Shown here piece after piece: positions 11,585 through 23,300 of a DNA stretch of 64,000 nucleotides. Below the pieces are notes generated by a model. The model worked only from the letters and a program-made list of their open reading frames with translations. It was not told where the DNA came from and searched no databases. Position numbers and translations under genes: made by a program. The stretch is from positions 114,165,600 through 114,229,599 of the forward strand of contig OW121744.1 of the NCBI GenBank assembly GCA_933228675.1. Reading direction: 5' to 3'. Position 1 is the first letter of the stretch. Every line of letters starts with the position of its first letter. Source of the DNA: Stomorhina lunata. Its lineage: Eukaryota > Arthropoda > Insecta > Diptera > Rhiniidae.

Positions 11585-11651
11585 GGGGATAATCCTCCTG
11601 AAGAGATGGCTTAACCAACCATCGAAACGCGTCGAGGAATTTGGTTTCTCC
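11585..11651 (+). ncRNA. Type I hammerhead ribozyme, copy 2
   Basis: Core C3-A9 is CTGAAGA (11598-11604); it differs from copy 1 only at position 7, which is the tolerant position of CUGANGA. Stem II is GATGG (11605-11609) with CCATC (11619-11623), five Watson-Crick pairs, loop CTTAACCAA. GAA is at 11624-11626, ACGCGT at 11627-11632, C17 at 11633; predicted cleavage between 11633 and 11634. Stem I is TCCTC (11593-11597) with GAGGA (11634-11638), and beyond an internal loop GGGGA (11585-11589) can pair with TCTCC (11647-11651) including one G-U. The structure is intact despite many sequence differences from copy 1 around it. Confidence 0.88.
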
Positions 11652-11685
11652 GCAAACATTTTTTGGCTTTTTATCAATAAATTGG

Positions 11686-11715
11686 TCTGTTACATTAATA
11701 AATAAATGTAACAGA
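11686..11715 (+). ncRNA. Conserved hairpin downstream of hammerhead copy 2
   Basis: An 11-bp perfect stem, TCTGTTACATT (11686-11696) with AATGTAACAGA (11705-11715), loop AATAAATA. Relative to copy 1, three pairs are exchanged (T-A to C-G, A-T to G-C, A-T to T-A) with no loss of pairing. This is direct covariation support for a folded RNA (or a hairpin selected in DNA). Confidence 0.75.
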
Positions 11716-11739
11716 TTTGGGATCAAATGCAAATACACT

Positions 11740-12530
11740 TCTTTTTGAAAAATTTTTTCATCAAAATTTTTTCTATAGAAAATTTTTTTATCAAAAATGT
11801 TTCTATAAAAAAAATTTTTATCAACATTTTGTCTATTGTAAATTTTCTTACAAAAATTTATCTTTGGAAAATTTTTTATCAAAAACTTTTCTATGGAAAC
11901 TTTTTTATCAAAAATTTTTCTAGAGAAAATTTTTTTATCAAAAAATTTTCTATAAAAAAATTTTGATAAAAATATCAAAAATTTGTCTAAAAAAATTTTT
12001 TTATCATTAATTTTCTCACAAAATTTTTTCTATGGTAAATTTTCTTACAAAAATTTTTCTATGAAAATTTTTTATCAGAAATTTTCTATAGAAGATTTCT
12101 TATCCTAAATTTTTCTATGCATAATTTTTTCCAACAAAAATTTTCTCACAAAATTTTTTCTATAGTAAATTATCTTAAAAAAATTTTCTATGGAAAATTT
12201 TTTATCAAAAATTTTGCTATAAAAAAATTGTTATCAAAATTTTTCTATAAAAAATTTTTTTATCAAAAACTTTTCTATAAAAATTTTTTTATCAAAATTT
12301 TTTCTATAAAAAACTTTTTATCAAAAATTTTTCTATAGAAAATTTTCTTACAAAAAATTTTTTTAAAAAAATTTTCTTACAAAATTTTTTTTATAGAAAA
12401 TTTTCTTACAAAATTTTTTCTAGTGAAAATTTTTTGTCAAAAATTTTTCTATGGAAAGTTCCGTAGAAAATTTTATCAAAAATTTTTCGATAGAAAAATG
12501 TTTTATCAAAATTTTTACCATAAAAAATTT
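11740..12530. repeat. Degenerate CTATAG-centred tandem array (right block)
   Basis: Continuation of the family at 9770-11055, with the same AAAATTTTTCTATAGAAAA-type units and ATCA/TACA linkers. Phe/Tyr/Lys-rich frames at 11717-12338 are the repeat translated in different phases. Confidence 0.9.
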
Positions 12531-14859
12531 TTTGGATCCAAAATATATATATGACAATAATTTCTTAAATTTTTATATAATTTATTAGATTACCTTCAAT
12601 CTTTAACTTTCATCTGTCTAGAAGATACTTAAGAATTCCATTAAAAAAAGGACAACAAAAACACTTGTTATCCTTAAACATGCATATTCCCTTAAACTCT
12701 TCAAAAAGATGTTAAAGTTTTCAAAAATCTGCCAAAAATCATAATTTATTAAACCTGATGTTATGGCTGGTTTATGCCATTGATACGTGACCATACTCAA
12801 GGATACAAGTGTAAAATTACTCATACTATTAACAATTTTAATTTGTATCCTTTTGTGATTTCTCTATGATTTAACAAGGTCTGTCTCTCGCTTTCCCTCA
12901 TAGTTTGGGTCCGGAAGGATGTAGGATTTTGAGGCACTACATGGGATGCTTTCACTAACTTAACTGATATTAAGCTGTTCACCTATGTTGGGTTTTGGGT
13001 GTTGGTATGAGTATGAGTTGGTTTAAGTTTGATGTTGCTATTGTTATTGTTGTTTGTTATAAAGTTGTTACCTCTAGTTACAAACATTGATTCCTGACAA
13101 AACATTATTTCCCTGTTTTAATGAAGATTGATGAATAGAGAGTCTGCCTTTCTGTGGGTTTTTGTTATTGTTGGTTTATTTTGTAACTGGAAAAGGATAG
13201 AAGTAAGAAAAAAAAACATTAAAATGGATTTAACGCGTAAATTGATGATACGGTTGGAATTAGTTCAAACCAACATCATCATCCTCTACCAGAAGCGCCT
13301 ATGTATCCAAAAAACTTTGTATTCTTCGAAATTTGATGTTAGTGTATAAGTGATTGGGTGAGAATGTGTTTAACATCGGATGTTGATGGTCGGATGGAAG
13401 GAAGAAAGGATGGATGGATGCGTGAAAGGAGTAACTTTTGATACCTTAACACTAAATATTCTTAAGGAACAGAATTCGTAAAATTTTTTTAGGATAAAAT
13501 ATCTAAATTGATGTCTTACAGACTAAAAAGAAAAACCTTAAAAATTAAAGTCTTTTCACAAAAATTCTGAACATTTTTGGAAAAATAACACAACAAGATA
13601 AAATCTTTAGATTTTTTCTCAATATAAAATTTCCTAAAAATAGTAAATTTTCGAAAAATTGTCTATAAAAAGTCAATTTTCAAAAAAATTTCTTATAAAA
13701 AGTCAATCTTCAAAAAATTTCCTATAAAAAGTCAATTTTTAGAAAAATAACAAATAACGTAAAATCTTTAGATTTTTTCTCAATATAAAATATGGCCATT
13801 TCTGGAGTCTCTGGTGTAATAAATGCCTAAAAGGCGAAATCAAGTCTTGTAAATATATAAAAGATTACAAAACTCTTTCTACAAACCTTAACCAAGTCTA
13901 GATTGTTTTTGTTATTAGCGAATTTTAGTTTAACTATTTCCAGGAAAAGTCATGGCAACATATCATCTGTCGGAAAACCGATTAATTTAGACTTCACAGA
14001 TTCATTCCCAACATCGCAACAAAAATTAAGCTATAAGAAACTTTTAAAAGTAAAGAGAAAATTTCATTCCACAAAAAATTTAAAGTTTGAGTTCGAAGAA
14101 TGAAATATCGTTTGAAATGGGTTAGAAATGGGTTTGCTGCAAATCGCTGCATCTAAGTTTGAGATTTTCCAATACTTTGTATTCCAAGAAATTATTTCTT
14201 AAGTAACTCTACCGAATATGTACGAATGAAGAAAACATGAGCTGCCGAAAATCACTAATCACCTGTAACCAAAAATATAACAAGCCCTCACAAGAAAACC
14301 TCAAAACGACCGCTTGCTGCAAACAGCTGCAGCTAAGATAAAATTTAACTGATTTTATACAATTAAGATAACCTTTTCCAGAAATACTTTTTCCAAATAC
14401 TTAAGTATAAAACATTCTTTGAACACCTCAACCTAACCCATGTATAAGAGCACCGCTCATTTTCGCTTTAAGTCCTCAAGCAATTGATTGAGCTGCTTTT
14501 AATTCATGCCACAATGAAATAGCACAAACGCTAAATAGGACAACACATTGACGGAGAGACAGACAGATAGTAATGCACATCAAAAGGACATGATTGACTT
14601 AGAAGAGAGTGAGTGCATTCAGTGAATTTAATTAAGGAATGGTCAACTCATATAAAATTGAATTGTATTGTTTAAAGCTCATAAATTTCTAGGAACTATT
14701 TGTGTGAAATGCTGTGAATCTTAAACATTAAATTTAATTAAAAAGAACCTTGAAAAGTAGGGGATTTTAAATTCATTCCAGAAAACCCTCTGAAAAAAAG
14801 AATTACTTAACTAAAACAAAAATTGAGTAAAGATAGAAGAGAAAAATTTTCAAAGCTTT
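12531..14859. other. AT-rich intergenic DNA with a short 29-bp-family patch and CTGC motifs
   Basis: No convincing gene; ORFs of 60-73 codons at about 12.6-14.1 kb have no recognisable features. Three or four decayed units of the 29-bp family (TATAAAAAGTCAATTTTC and AAAAATTTCC words) lie at about 13630-13745. GCTGCAAATCGCTGCATCTAAG (about 14137) and GCTGCAAACAGCTGCAGCTAAG (about 14314) resemble the core of the ~200-bp repeat at 17.6-19.3 kb. Confidence 0.5.
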
Positions 14860-15275
14860 TAAATCCCTAGAACCTCACTAAGACCCTTCCTGGCACATAT
14901 ATGCAGTTAATTTTCACTTCATCTTGTAGCTTAGACTTAGAACTATGTTCCTTTAATAAATCTTTCCAAGCGGATTCTTATAAACGATGAAACAATTTTT
15001 TGAAATTGAATAGAGGTAGAAGAAACACATTTTCGAAGCCTTAAAATCTCTACAGCCTCATTTTGACACTTCTTGGCACATATATGCAGCTAATTTTAAT
15101 TTTATCTAGTAGCATAGACCTAGAACTATGTTCCTCCAACAAATCTTTTTAAGTGGTTGCCTATAAATGAAGAAATAATTTTTTGAAATCTTTTTATAGT
15201 CTTTAAAACTTTTGAACCAAACATTTAACATATTTAAACATTTATCACTAACTAAGAGAATAAATGTCTTAAAAA
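14860..15275. repeat. ~180-235-bp direct repeats, units 1 and 2
   Basis: Unit 1 (about 14865-15010) and unit 2 (about 15040-15275) share TGGCACATATATGCAG, TTAGAC/TAGACCTAGAACTATG, TTCCT-AA-AAATCTTT and TATAAA-GATGAAA segments. Unit 2 is matched again, over a longer stretch, by unit 3 at 16590-16830. Confidence 0.8.
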
Positions 15276-16580
15276 AAATTTCCTATAAATATTAAATATT
15301 CGAAGAATTCCCTATAAATAGGCAATTTTCGAAAAATTTCCTATAAAAAGTAAACTTTCGAAAAATTTCCTATTAAATAGTCAATTTTCGAAATTTTCCT
15401 ATAAAATAGTCAATTTTCGAAAATTTCCTATAAAATAGTCAATTTTCGAAAATTTCCTATAAAATAGTCAATTTTCGAAAATTTCCTATAAAATAGTCAA
15501 TTTTCGAAAATTTCCTATAAAATAGTCAATTTTCGAAAATTTCCTATAAAATAGTCAATTTTCGAAAATTTCCTATAAAATAGTCAATTTTCGAAAATTT
15601 CCTATAAAATAGTCAATTTTCGAAAATTTCCTATTAAATAGTAAATTTTCGAAAATTTCCTATAAAATAGTCAATTTTCGAAAATTTCCTATTAAATAGT
15701 CAATTTTCGAAAATTTGCTATTAAATAGTCAATTTTCGAAAATTTGCTATTAAATAGTCAATTTTCGAAAATTTGCTATTAAATAGTCAATTTTCGAAAA
15801 TTTGCTATTAAATAGTCAATTTTCGAAAATTTGCTATTAAATAGTCAATTTTCGAAAATTTCCTATTAAATAGTCAATTTTCGAAAATTTCCTATTAAAT
15901 AGTCAATTTTCGAAAATTTCCTATTAAATAGTCAATTTTCGAAAATTTCCTATTAAATAGTCAATTTTCGAAAATTTCCTATTAAATAGTCAATTTTCGA
16001 AAATTTCCTATTAAATAGTCAATTTTCGAAAATTTCCTATTAAATAGTCAATTTTCGAAAATTTCCTATTAAATAGTCAATTTTCGAAAATTTCCTATTA
16101 AATAGTCAATTTTCGAAAATTTCCTTTAAATAGTCAATTTTCGAAAATTTCCTATTAAATAGTCAATTTTCGAAAATTTCCTATTAAATAGTCAATTTTC
16201 GAAAATTTCCTATTAAATAGTCAATTTTCGAAAATTTCCTATTAAATAGTCAATTTTCGAAAATTTCCTATTAAATAGTCAATTTTCGAAAATTTCCTAT
16301 AAAATAGTCAATTTTCGAAAATTTCCTATAAAATAGTCAATTTTCGAAAATTTCCTATAAAATAGTCAATTTTCGAAAATTTCCTATAAAATAGTCAATT
16401 TTCGAAAATTTCCTATAAAATAGTCAATTTTCGAAAATTTCCTATAAAATAGTCAATTTTCGAAAATTTCCTATAAAATAGTCAATTTTCGAAAATTTCC
16501 TATAAAATAGTCAATTTTCGAAAATTAGCTATAAATAGTAAATTTTCGAAAAATTTCCTTTAAAAAAAGTAAATTTTTGA
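15276..16580. repeat. 29-bp TTCGAA-palindrome satellite, minor array
   Basis: About 43-45 units of the same 29-bp repeat as the 20.4-28.6 kb array (CCTATAAAATAGTCAATT + TTCGAAAATTT). Units are arranged in blocks: TATAAAATAG type, then TTTGCTATTAAATAG type (about 15710-15850), TTTCCTATTAAATAG type (to about 16290), then TATAAAATAG again. The ends are diverged units with different spacing. Confidence 0.95.
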
Positions 16581-16589
16581 AAAATTTCC

Positions 16590-16830
16590 TTAAAATCTCT
16601 ACAGCCTCATTTGGACCCTTTTGGCACATATAAGCAGTTAGTTTTATTTTTATCTTGAAGCTTAGACCTAGATCTATGTTCCTCTAACAAATCTTTTCAA
16701 GCGAATGCTTATAAATGATGAAATAGTTTTTTTTTTAAATCTTCTTATAGTCTTTAAAACTTTTGAACCCAACATTAAACATATTTAAACGTTTATCACT
16801 AACTAATAGAATAAATGGCTTAAAAACTTT
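16590..16830. repeat. Direct repeat unit 3, right of the minor 29-bp array
   Basis: Near copy of 15040-15275: TCTCTACAGCCTCATTT, TGGCACATATAAGCAG, TAGACCTAGA, and TAGTCTTTAAAACTTTTGAAC followed by TTTATCACTAACTAA-AGAATAAATG. The minor 29-bp array therefore sits between two copies of the same ~235-bp sequence. Confidence 0.85.
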
Positions 16831-17589
16831 ACAAAAGTTTTTATTTAAGACAAGACAAAACTAAAACTAAATGAAATAGACAGACACTGGGAATAAATTT
16901 GCCCCAACAAGTTTCGTCTCTTCGCTTCAGTTTGGATTTTTCTTATTCACACTTTCGCTTAACAGACAATTTATCTAGTCAGAAAACTAAGTCGTGCGCT
17001 AAAACTAAAGACTATTTTTCTTGATTCAATGCAAATAGTTTTTTCCTTTCCATAACTATAGTTTCTGTATATTCTTGGGTTTTGTACCAGTAACGCATTT
17101 CTCTACTATGTTAGATGCGAGCTTGTTCAAAAAAGTTTTTAAATATTTTTCTTTCTTTTGCAAGTTTTTGCATTTTCATTTGATTTATGCTTTTGGCCTG
17201 TCAAAATTGGCAACAAACTGACACAGTCAGTAACAGAGAAAGATATGTTAGTTCCAAACATAATATTATGTATCTTTTAGTTACAATTTTTCACTTGGAA
17301 GTTTCTTTAATGGGAAATTCTTAGGCAAACAGTAAAGTCAAGTAACGTTTTCTTCATTTTTCCATTTTACTTGCTTTTGAGTCATGAGAAATTTGGCAGA
17401 TTTGGTGGGATTTTTGGTATCAGGGGGGCCATGTCCAAAAGATAATCTGAAAAAATTTTATATATGAGGTCCCAAAAACTTTAACATTGTACTAAAAGGA
17501 AAAAAACTGAATGGCTTATTTTAAGTTGATCTTAAAATTTTACTCTGATATATTCAGATAATATATTTCAGAAAATTGTTACCCTAAGT
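16831..17589. other. AT-rich intergenic DNA
   Basis: No gene, RNA or clear repeat recognised before the ~200-bp repeat zone begins. Confidence 0.4.
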
Positions 17590-19300
17590 CTACGTTATGT
17601 AAAGCATTTAAATCCAGCTGCATCGATCTGCGCTATATTTTGAGTTGAGCAATCATGTCCAAAATAAAAGAAAGCTCAAAACTTGCACTTCAAAGAAGAA
17701 AGATGATCAAAAAAAAGTTTTTCAGTAAATGATCTATTTTAGATTGGTCTAGAAAATCTGCGCTGACATATTCGTAAAGGAAATTTCGGTAAATGATTAC
17801 ACCAGGTCCATGTAATAAGAAGCATTAAAATTTAGCTGCAGCCATCTGCGCTATGCATGAATTAGTGGGACCGTATCCAAGTGAAATAAATCAAAATTTT
17901 GTAAAAAAGAAAAAAAAATAATATTTTTTTTGAACATGGTCCAAAAAAAATTGATCTGGAAAATTTGTTCTGAAATATTCGATAAACAAATTTCGAGAAA
18001 TGATTACCAAAAGTATACATAATAATAAGCATTTAAATTTAGCTGCAGCCATCTGCGCTATACATGAAATAGAGGGACCATGTCGAAGTGAAATAAATCA
18101 AAATTTTATAAAAAAGAGAAAAAATAATAAAAAATTTTTTAATACATGGTTGTAAAAAATTAGTCTAGAAAATTTGTTCTGAAATATTTGGATAACAGAT
18201 TTCAAAAACTTATTATCCTAAGTCTATGTAATAAGAAGCATTTAAATTTAGCTGCAGCCATCTGCGCTATGCATGAAATAGAAGGATCATTTTCAAGTTA
18301 AATAAATCAAAATTTTGTAATAAAAAAAAATTTGTTAGTACAAGTTCAAATTGGTTTAGAAAATTTGTTCTGAAATATTCGGAAAACAGATTTCGAGGAA
18401 TAGTTGCTCCAAGTGTTAGTAATTAGAAACATTTTAATTTAACTGCATCCATTTGCGTTATGCAGGGAATCAGGGGGTCATATCTGAGTGAAAAAAAAAC
18501 TAAAATCTTTCATTATTTAGAAAAAAGAACAAAATTTTTTTAGCGAGTTGTCCATTTAAATTGGTCTAAAAATTAACTTTTACAAATAATTACCCTTAGT
18601 ATACATTTTAAAATCTCTTTATCCTAACTGCATTCATCTTCAAAAATTTTACAAATCAATTTTCATCATCTCCCTATAAATCGGTTAAGTTCATTTTGAA
18701 ACTCCAATTATACAAAGATAAGGAGGATTAAGCTTAAGTTTGGATTAAAAAAATACAATAAATTCCTCTTTTAAGAAAAAACACGAATTTACTTTGCCAA
18801 CAACCTAATATTTAATACGTAAAATACAAATTTTTAACAAAAAGAAATTAGCAAAAAATAGTTTTTTTATAAAAATGTAGAACTTTCGATAGGTCTAGGA
18901 AAACAATTCTGGTACATTCCGCATTCAAATTTTGAATTAATATTTCTCCAAGTACAGGAACTCAGAAAAATTTAAAATTATCTGCATCTATTAGCGGTAC
19001 ATGTTATTATTATTATGAAAAAACCCCTGCATATACAATAAAATATTTCTAGAAAATGATTGTCCGAAGTCTGTAAAATAAAACAAATTAAAATTTGATT
19101 GCATATATTTGCTTTGTTTAGTGTTGAGAAAAAATATATGAAAAAATCACTTTTTAAAAATTTACATTTTCTAAAAAATTTAGAAAATTTATGGTTGTAC
19201 ATCAAGGTTCTATTTTTTGGGCAATGATTAAACGTTTTGTATGGGTTAAGAAAAATTTTAATTGAGCTGCATATAACTGCTTGTAAGCCTAATTTTAAAG
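17590..19300. repeat. Degenerate ~185-218-bp tandem repeat with CTGCAGCCATCTGCGC core
   Basis: The core AGCTGCAGCCATCTGCGCTA or a variant starts at 17616, 17834, 18041, 18250, 18441, 18626, about 18980, about 19098 and about 19265, with spacings of 218, 207, 209, 191 and 185 bp early on and more decay later. Between cores, AAAATTTGTTCTGAAATATTCG, AAGCATTTAAATTTAGC, and GAAATAGAGGGACCATGT-like words recur. Related cores appear at about 14.1-14.3, 30.0-30.2, 32.3, 32.65 and 32.83 kb. No coding potential. Confidence 0.8.
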
Positions 19301-20399
19301 ATTTAAGTAAAATTAAATTTTTTTTGAAAATTTAAAAAAATTTATATCGAAAGAAAACTACCTCATTAAATATTCAAAAATGTTCCAAGACTTAAGAAAT
19401 CTCTAATTTGGAACCAAAATCAATTGAGTTCTTATCCAGTAGCTTCAATTAAGGATGACTTTGGGAGAAAATTCCCACTTTTTTATTCATTTTTCTTCAT
19501 TGATTAAAGAAATTTCTGCCCACTCTTTATATAAGATTGTTTCTTTCTGAATTTTAAGTCCTCAAAACTTTTCTCCAATGTGTGACTACATAAATAAGTG
19601 TCCATCTATGACATAAATATTCTTAATGTTTTCTTTTCTTTGACTCTTACGAATTCTATTTCTTTGTTTGTTGGCCTTAAAACAATAAAGCCAAAGTTTA
19701 TGCCATAAACTATTGGCTAAATAACGGCTTGAAAATTTTGAAAATTCATAAAGGAATACAAAAAAAAAAACTACATAATTCAAGACAACTTATAAATAAA
19801 AAAGACAGACAGACAGTCCAACGGACAGGCAGACAGACAGACGGACAGTCATATCCAAAATCTCAAACATAAAAAAAACAAGGAACAACTTTAGGTCATA
19901 TTCGTACTCATATGAAAAGACAAAGTCTTTCCTATTTATAACTTAAACAAATAAATAGTTTTCAAAATTTAATTTATAGAATTTCCACTAGACTTGAACA
20001 ACATTGGTCAGATTTGTTTTTTATTGCTATTGTCTTCTTAGTTTTAGATAAAATAATAAAATTAATTAGAAATTTTTTATACAAACATATATACTTTCAT
20101 GATTTTGTTATATGATAAAGTTAGGTTTTATACAATTTTTAGTTTTGAAATTGAAAAATCTTTACCTATAACTCGGTTGGTTCTTGTTTAGAGTGAATAC
20201 ATATTTCGATTTTGGCCAGATTTCAATTGTCATTTTACACATCACTTGACACTTGATGTGACCACAAAAACCATATATTGACTTTATTTCAATGAACTGC
20301 AGTTTTTTTTTAAGATTTTTATCAATATAAAGATACCCTATACATAGTAGGTTTAATATGTTCAGCCAACAAAGTTTTAAAGCATTTTTCAAAAATTTT
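19301..20399. other. AT-rich intergenic DNA with a reversed GTCY tract
   Basis: No gene is supported. AGACAGACAGACAGTCC and related GGAC/AGAC words at about 19803-19850 are the complement of the GTCC/GTCT tract in the dispersed element at 8.5 kb. They may be a fragment of that family in minus orientation. Confidence 0.4.
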
Positions 20400-23300
20400 A
20401 TATAAATAGTCAATTTTTCAGAAATTTCCTGTAAAAAGTCAATTTTCGAAAAATTTCCTTTAAAAAGTCAATTTTCGAAAAATTTTCTTTAAAAAGTCAA
20501 TTTTCGAAAAATTTCCTACAAATAGTCAATTTTCGAAAAATTTCTTTTAAATATACCATTTTCGAAAAATTTCCTTTAAAGAGTCAATTTTCGAAAAATT
20601 CCCTTTAAAAATAGACAATTTTCACAAATTCCCTATAAAAATAGGCAATTTTTGAAAAAAATCCCTATCAAAATAGACAATTTTTTACAAATTACCTATA
20701 AAAATAGACAATTTTCGAAAAATTCCCTATAAAAATAGACAATTTTCGAAAAATCCCTATAAAAATGGACAATTTTAGAAAATTCCCCATAAAAAAGGCA
20801 ATTTTCGAAAAATTCCCTATAAAAATAGACAATTTTCGAAAAATTCCCGATTAATATAGTCAATTTTCGAAAAATTCCTTATTAAAATAGTAAATTTTCG
20901 AAAAATTTCCTATAAATAGTCAATTTTCGAAAAATTTCCTATAAATATTCAATTTTCGAAAAATTTCCTATAAATATTCAACTTTCGAAAAATTTCATAT
21001 TAATAGTCAATTTTCAAAAAAAATTTCCTATAAATAGTCAATTTTCGAAAATTTCCTATAAAATAGTCAATTTTCGAAAATTTCCTATTAAATAGTCAAT
21101 TTTCGAAGATATCCTATAAAATAGTCAATTTTCGAAAATTTCCTATAAAATAGTAAATTTTCGAAAATTTTCTATAAAATAGTCAATTTTCAAAAATTTC
21201 CTATAAAATAGTCAATTTTCAAAAATTTCCTATCAAATAGTCAATTTTCGAAAATTTCCTATAAAATAGTCAATTTTCGAAAATTTCCTATAAAATAGTC
21301 AATTTTCGAAAATTTCCTATAAAATAGTCAATTTTCGAAAATTTCCTATAAAATAGTCAATTTTCGAAAATTTCCTATAAAATAGTCAATTTTCGAAAAT
21401 TTCCTATAAAATAGTCAATTTTCGAAAATTTCCTATAAAATAGTCAATTTTCGAAAATTTCCTATAAAATAGTCAATTTTCGAAAATTTCCTATAAAATA
21501 GTCAATTTTCGAAAATTTCCTATAAAATAGTCAATTTTCGAAAATTTCCTATAAAATAGTCAATTTTCGAAAATTTCCTATAAAATAGTCAATTTTCGAA
21601 AATTTCCTATAAAATAGTCAATTTTCGAAAATTTCCTATAAAATAGTCAATTTTCGAAAATTTCCTATAAAATAGTCAATTTTCGAAAAATTCCTATAAA
21701 ATAGTAAATTTTCGAAAAATTCCTATAAAATAGTCAATTTTCGAAAATTTCCTATAAAATAGTCAATTTTCGAAAATTTCCTATAAAATAGTCAATTATC
21801 GAAAATTTCCTATAAAATAGTCAATTTTCGAAAATTTCCTATAAAATAGTCAATTTTCGAAAATTTCCTATAAAATAGTCAATTTTCGAAAATTTCCTAT
21901 AAAATAGTCAATTCCTATAAAATAGTCAATTTTCGAAAATTTCCTATAAAATAGTCAATTTTCGAAAATTTCCTAGAAAAAGTAAATTTTTTAAAAATTT
22001 CTTATAAAAAGTAAAATTTCCTTAAAAAGTAAATTTTCGAATATTTCCTATGAAATAGTCAATTTTCGAATATTTCCTATGAAATAGTCAATTTTCGAAA
22101 ATTTCCTATAAAATAGTCAATTTTCGAAAATTTCCTATAAAATAGTCAATTTTCGAAAATTTCCTATAAAATAGTCAATTTTCGAAAATTTCCTATAAAA
22201 TAGTCAATTTTCGAAAATTTCCTATAAAATAGTCAATTTTCGAAAATTTCCTATAAAATAGTCAATTTTCGAAAATTTCCTATAAAATAGTCAATTTTCG
22301 AAAATTTCCTATAAAATAGTCAATTTTCGAAAATTTCCTATAAAATAGTCAATTTTCGAAAATTTCCTATAAAATAGTCAATTTTCGAAAATTTCCTATA
22401 AAATAGTCAATTTTCGAAAATTTCCTATAAAATAGTCAATTTTCGAAAATTTCCTATAAAATAGTCAATTTTCGAAAATTTCCTATAAAATAGTCAATTT
22501 TCGAAAATTTCCTATAAAAATAGTCAATTTTCGAAAATTTCCTATAAAATAGTCAATTTTCGAAAATTTCCTATAAAATAGTCAATTTTCGAAAATTTCC
22601 TATAAAATAGTCAATTTTCGAAAATTTCCTATAAAATAGTCAATTTTCGAAAATTTCCTATAAAATAGTCAATTTTCGAAAATTTCCTATAAAATAGTCA
22701 ATTTTCGAAAATTTCCTATAAAATAGTCAATTTTCGAAAATTTCCTATAAAATAGTCAATTTTCGAAAATTTCCTATAAAATAGTCAATTTTCGAAAATT
22801 TCCTATAAAATAGTCAATTTTCGAAAATTTCCTATAAAATAGTTAATTTTCGAAAATTTCCTATAAAATAGTCAATTTTCGAAAATTTCCTATAAAATAG
22901 TCAATTTTCGAAAATTTCCTATAAAATAGTCAATTTTCGAAAATTTCCTATAAAATAGTCAATTTTCGAAAATTTCCTATAAAATAGTCAATTTTCGAAA
23001 ATTTCCTATAAAATAGTCAATTTTCGAAAATTTCCTATAAAATAGTCAATTTTCGAAAATTTCCTATAAAAAAGTCAGTTTTCGAAAATTTCCTATAAAA
23101 TAGTAAATTTTCGAAAATTTCCTATATAATAGTAAATTTTCGAAAATTTCCTATAAAATAGTAAATTTTCGAAAATTTCCTATAAAATAGTCAATTTTCG
23201 AAAATTTCCTATAAAATAGTCAATTTTCAAAAATTTCCTATAAAATAGTCAATTATCGAAAATTTCCTATAAAATAGTCAATTTTCGAAAATTTCCTATA

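Larger units (their letters stand above)
11478..11739 (+). mobile_element. Hammerhead-ribozyme element, copy 2
   Basis: About 262 bp, homologous along its whole length to 11056-11323 but clearly diverged, most strongly in the left ~90 bp, whereas the ribozyme and hairpin are well conserved. Same boundaries (TTGTTC at the left, TGCAAATACACT at the right) and the same satellite surroundings. The reading frame on the minus strand at 11535-11978 is not credible coding sequence: its N-terminal half is satellite. Confidence 0.7.
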
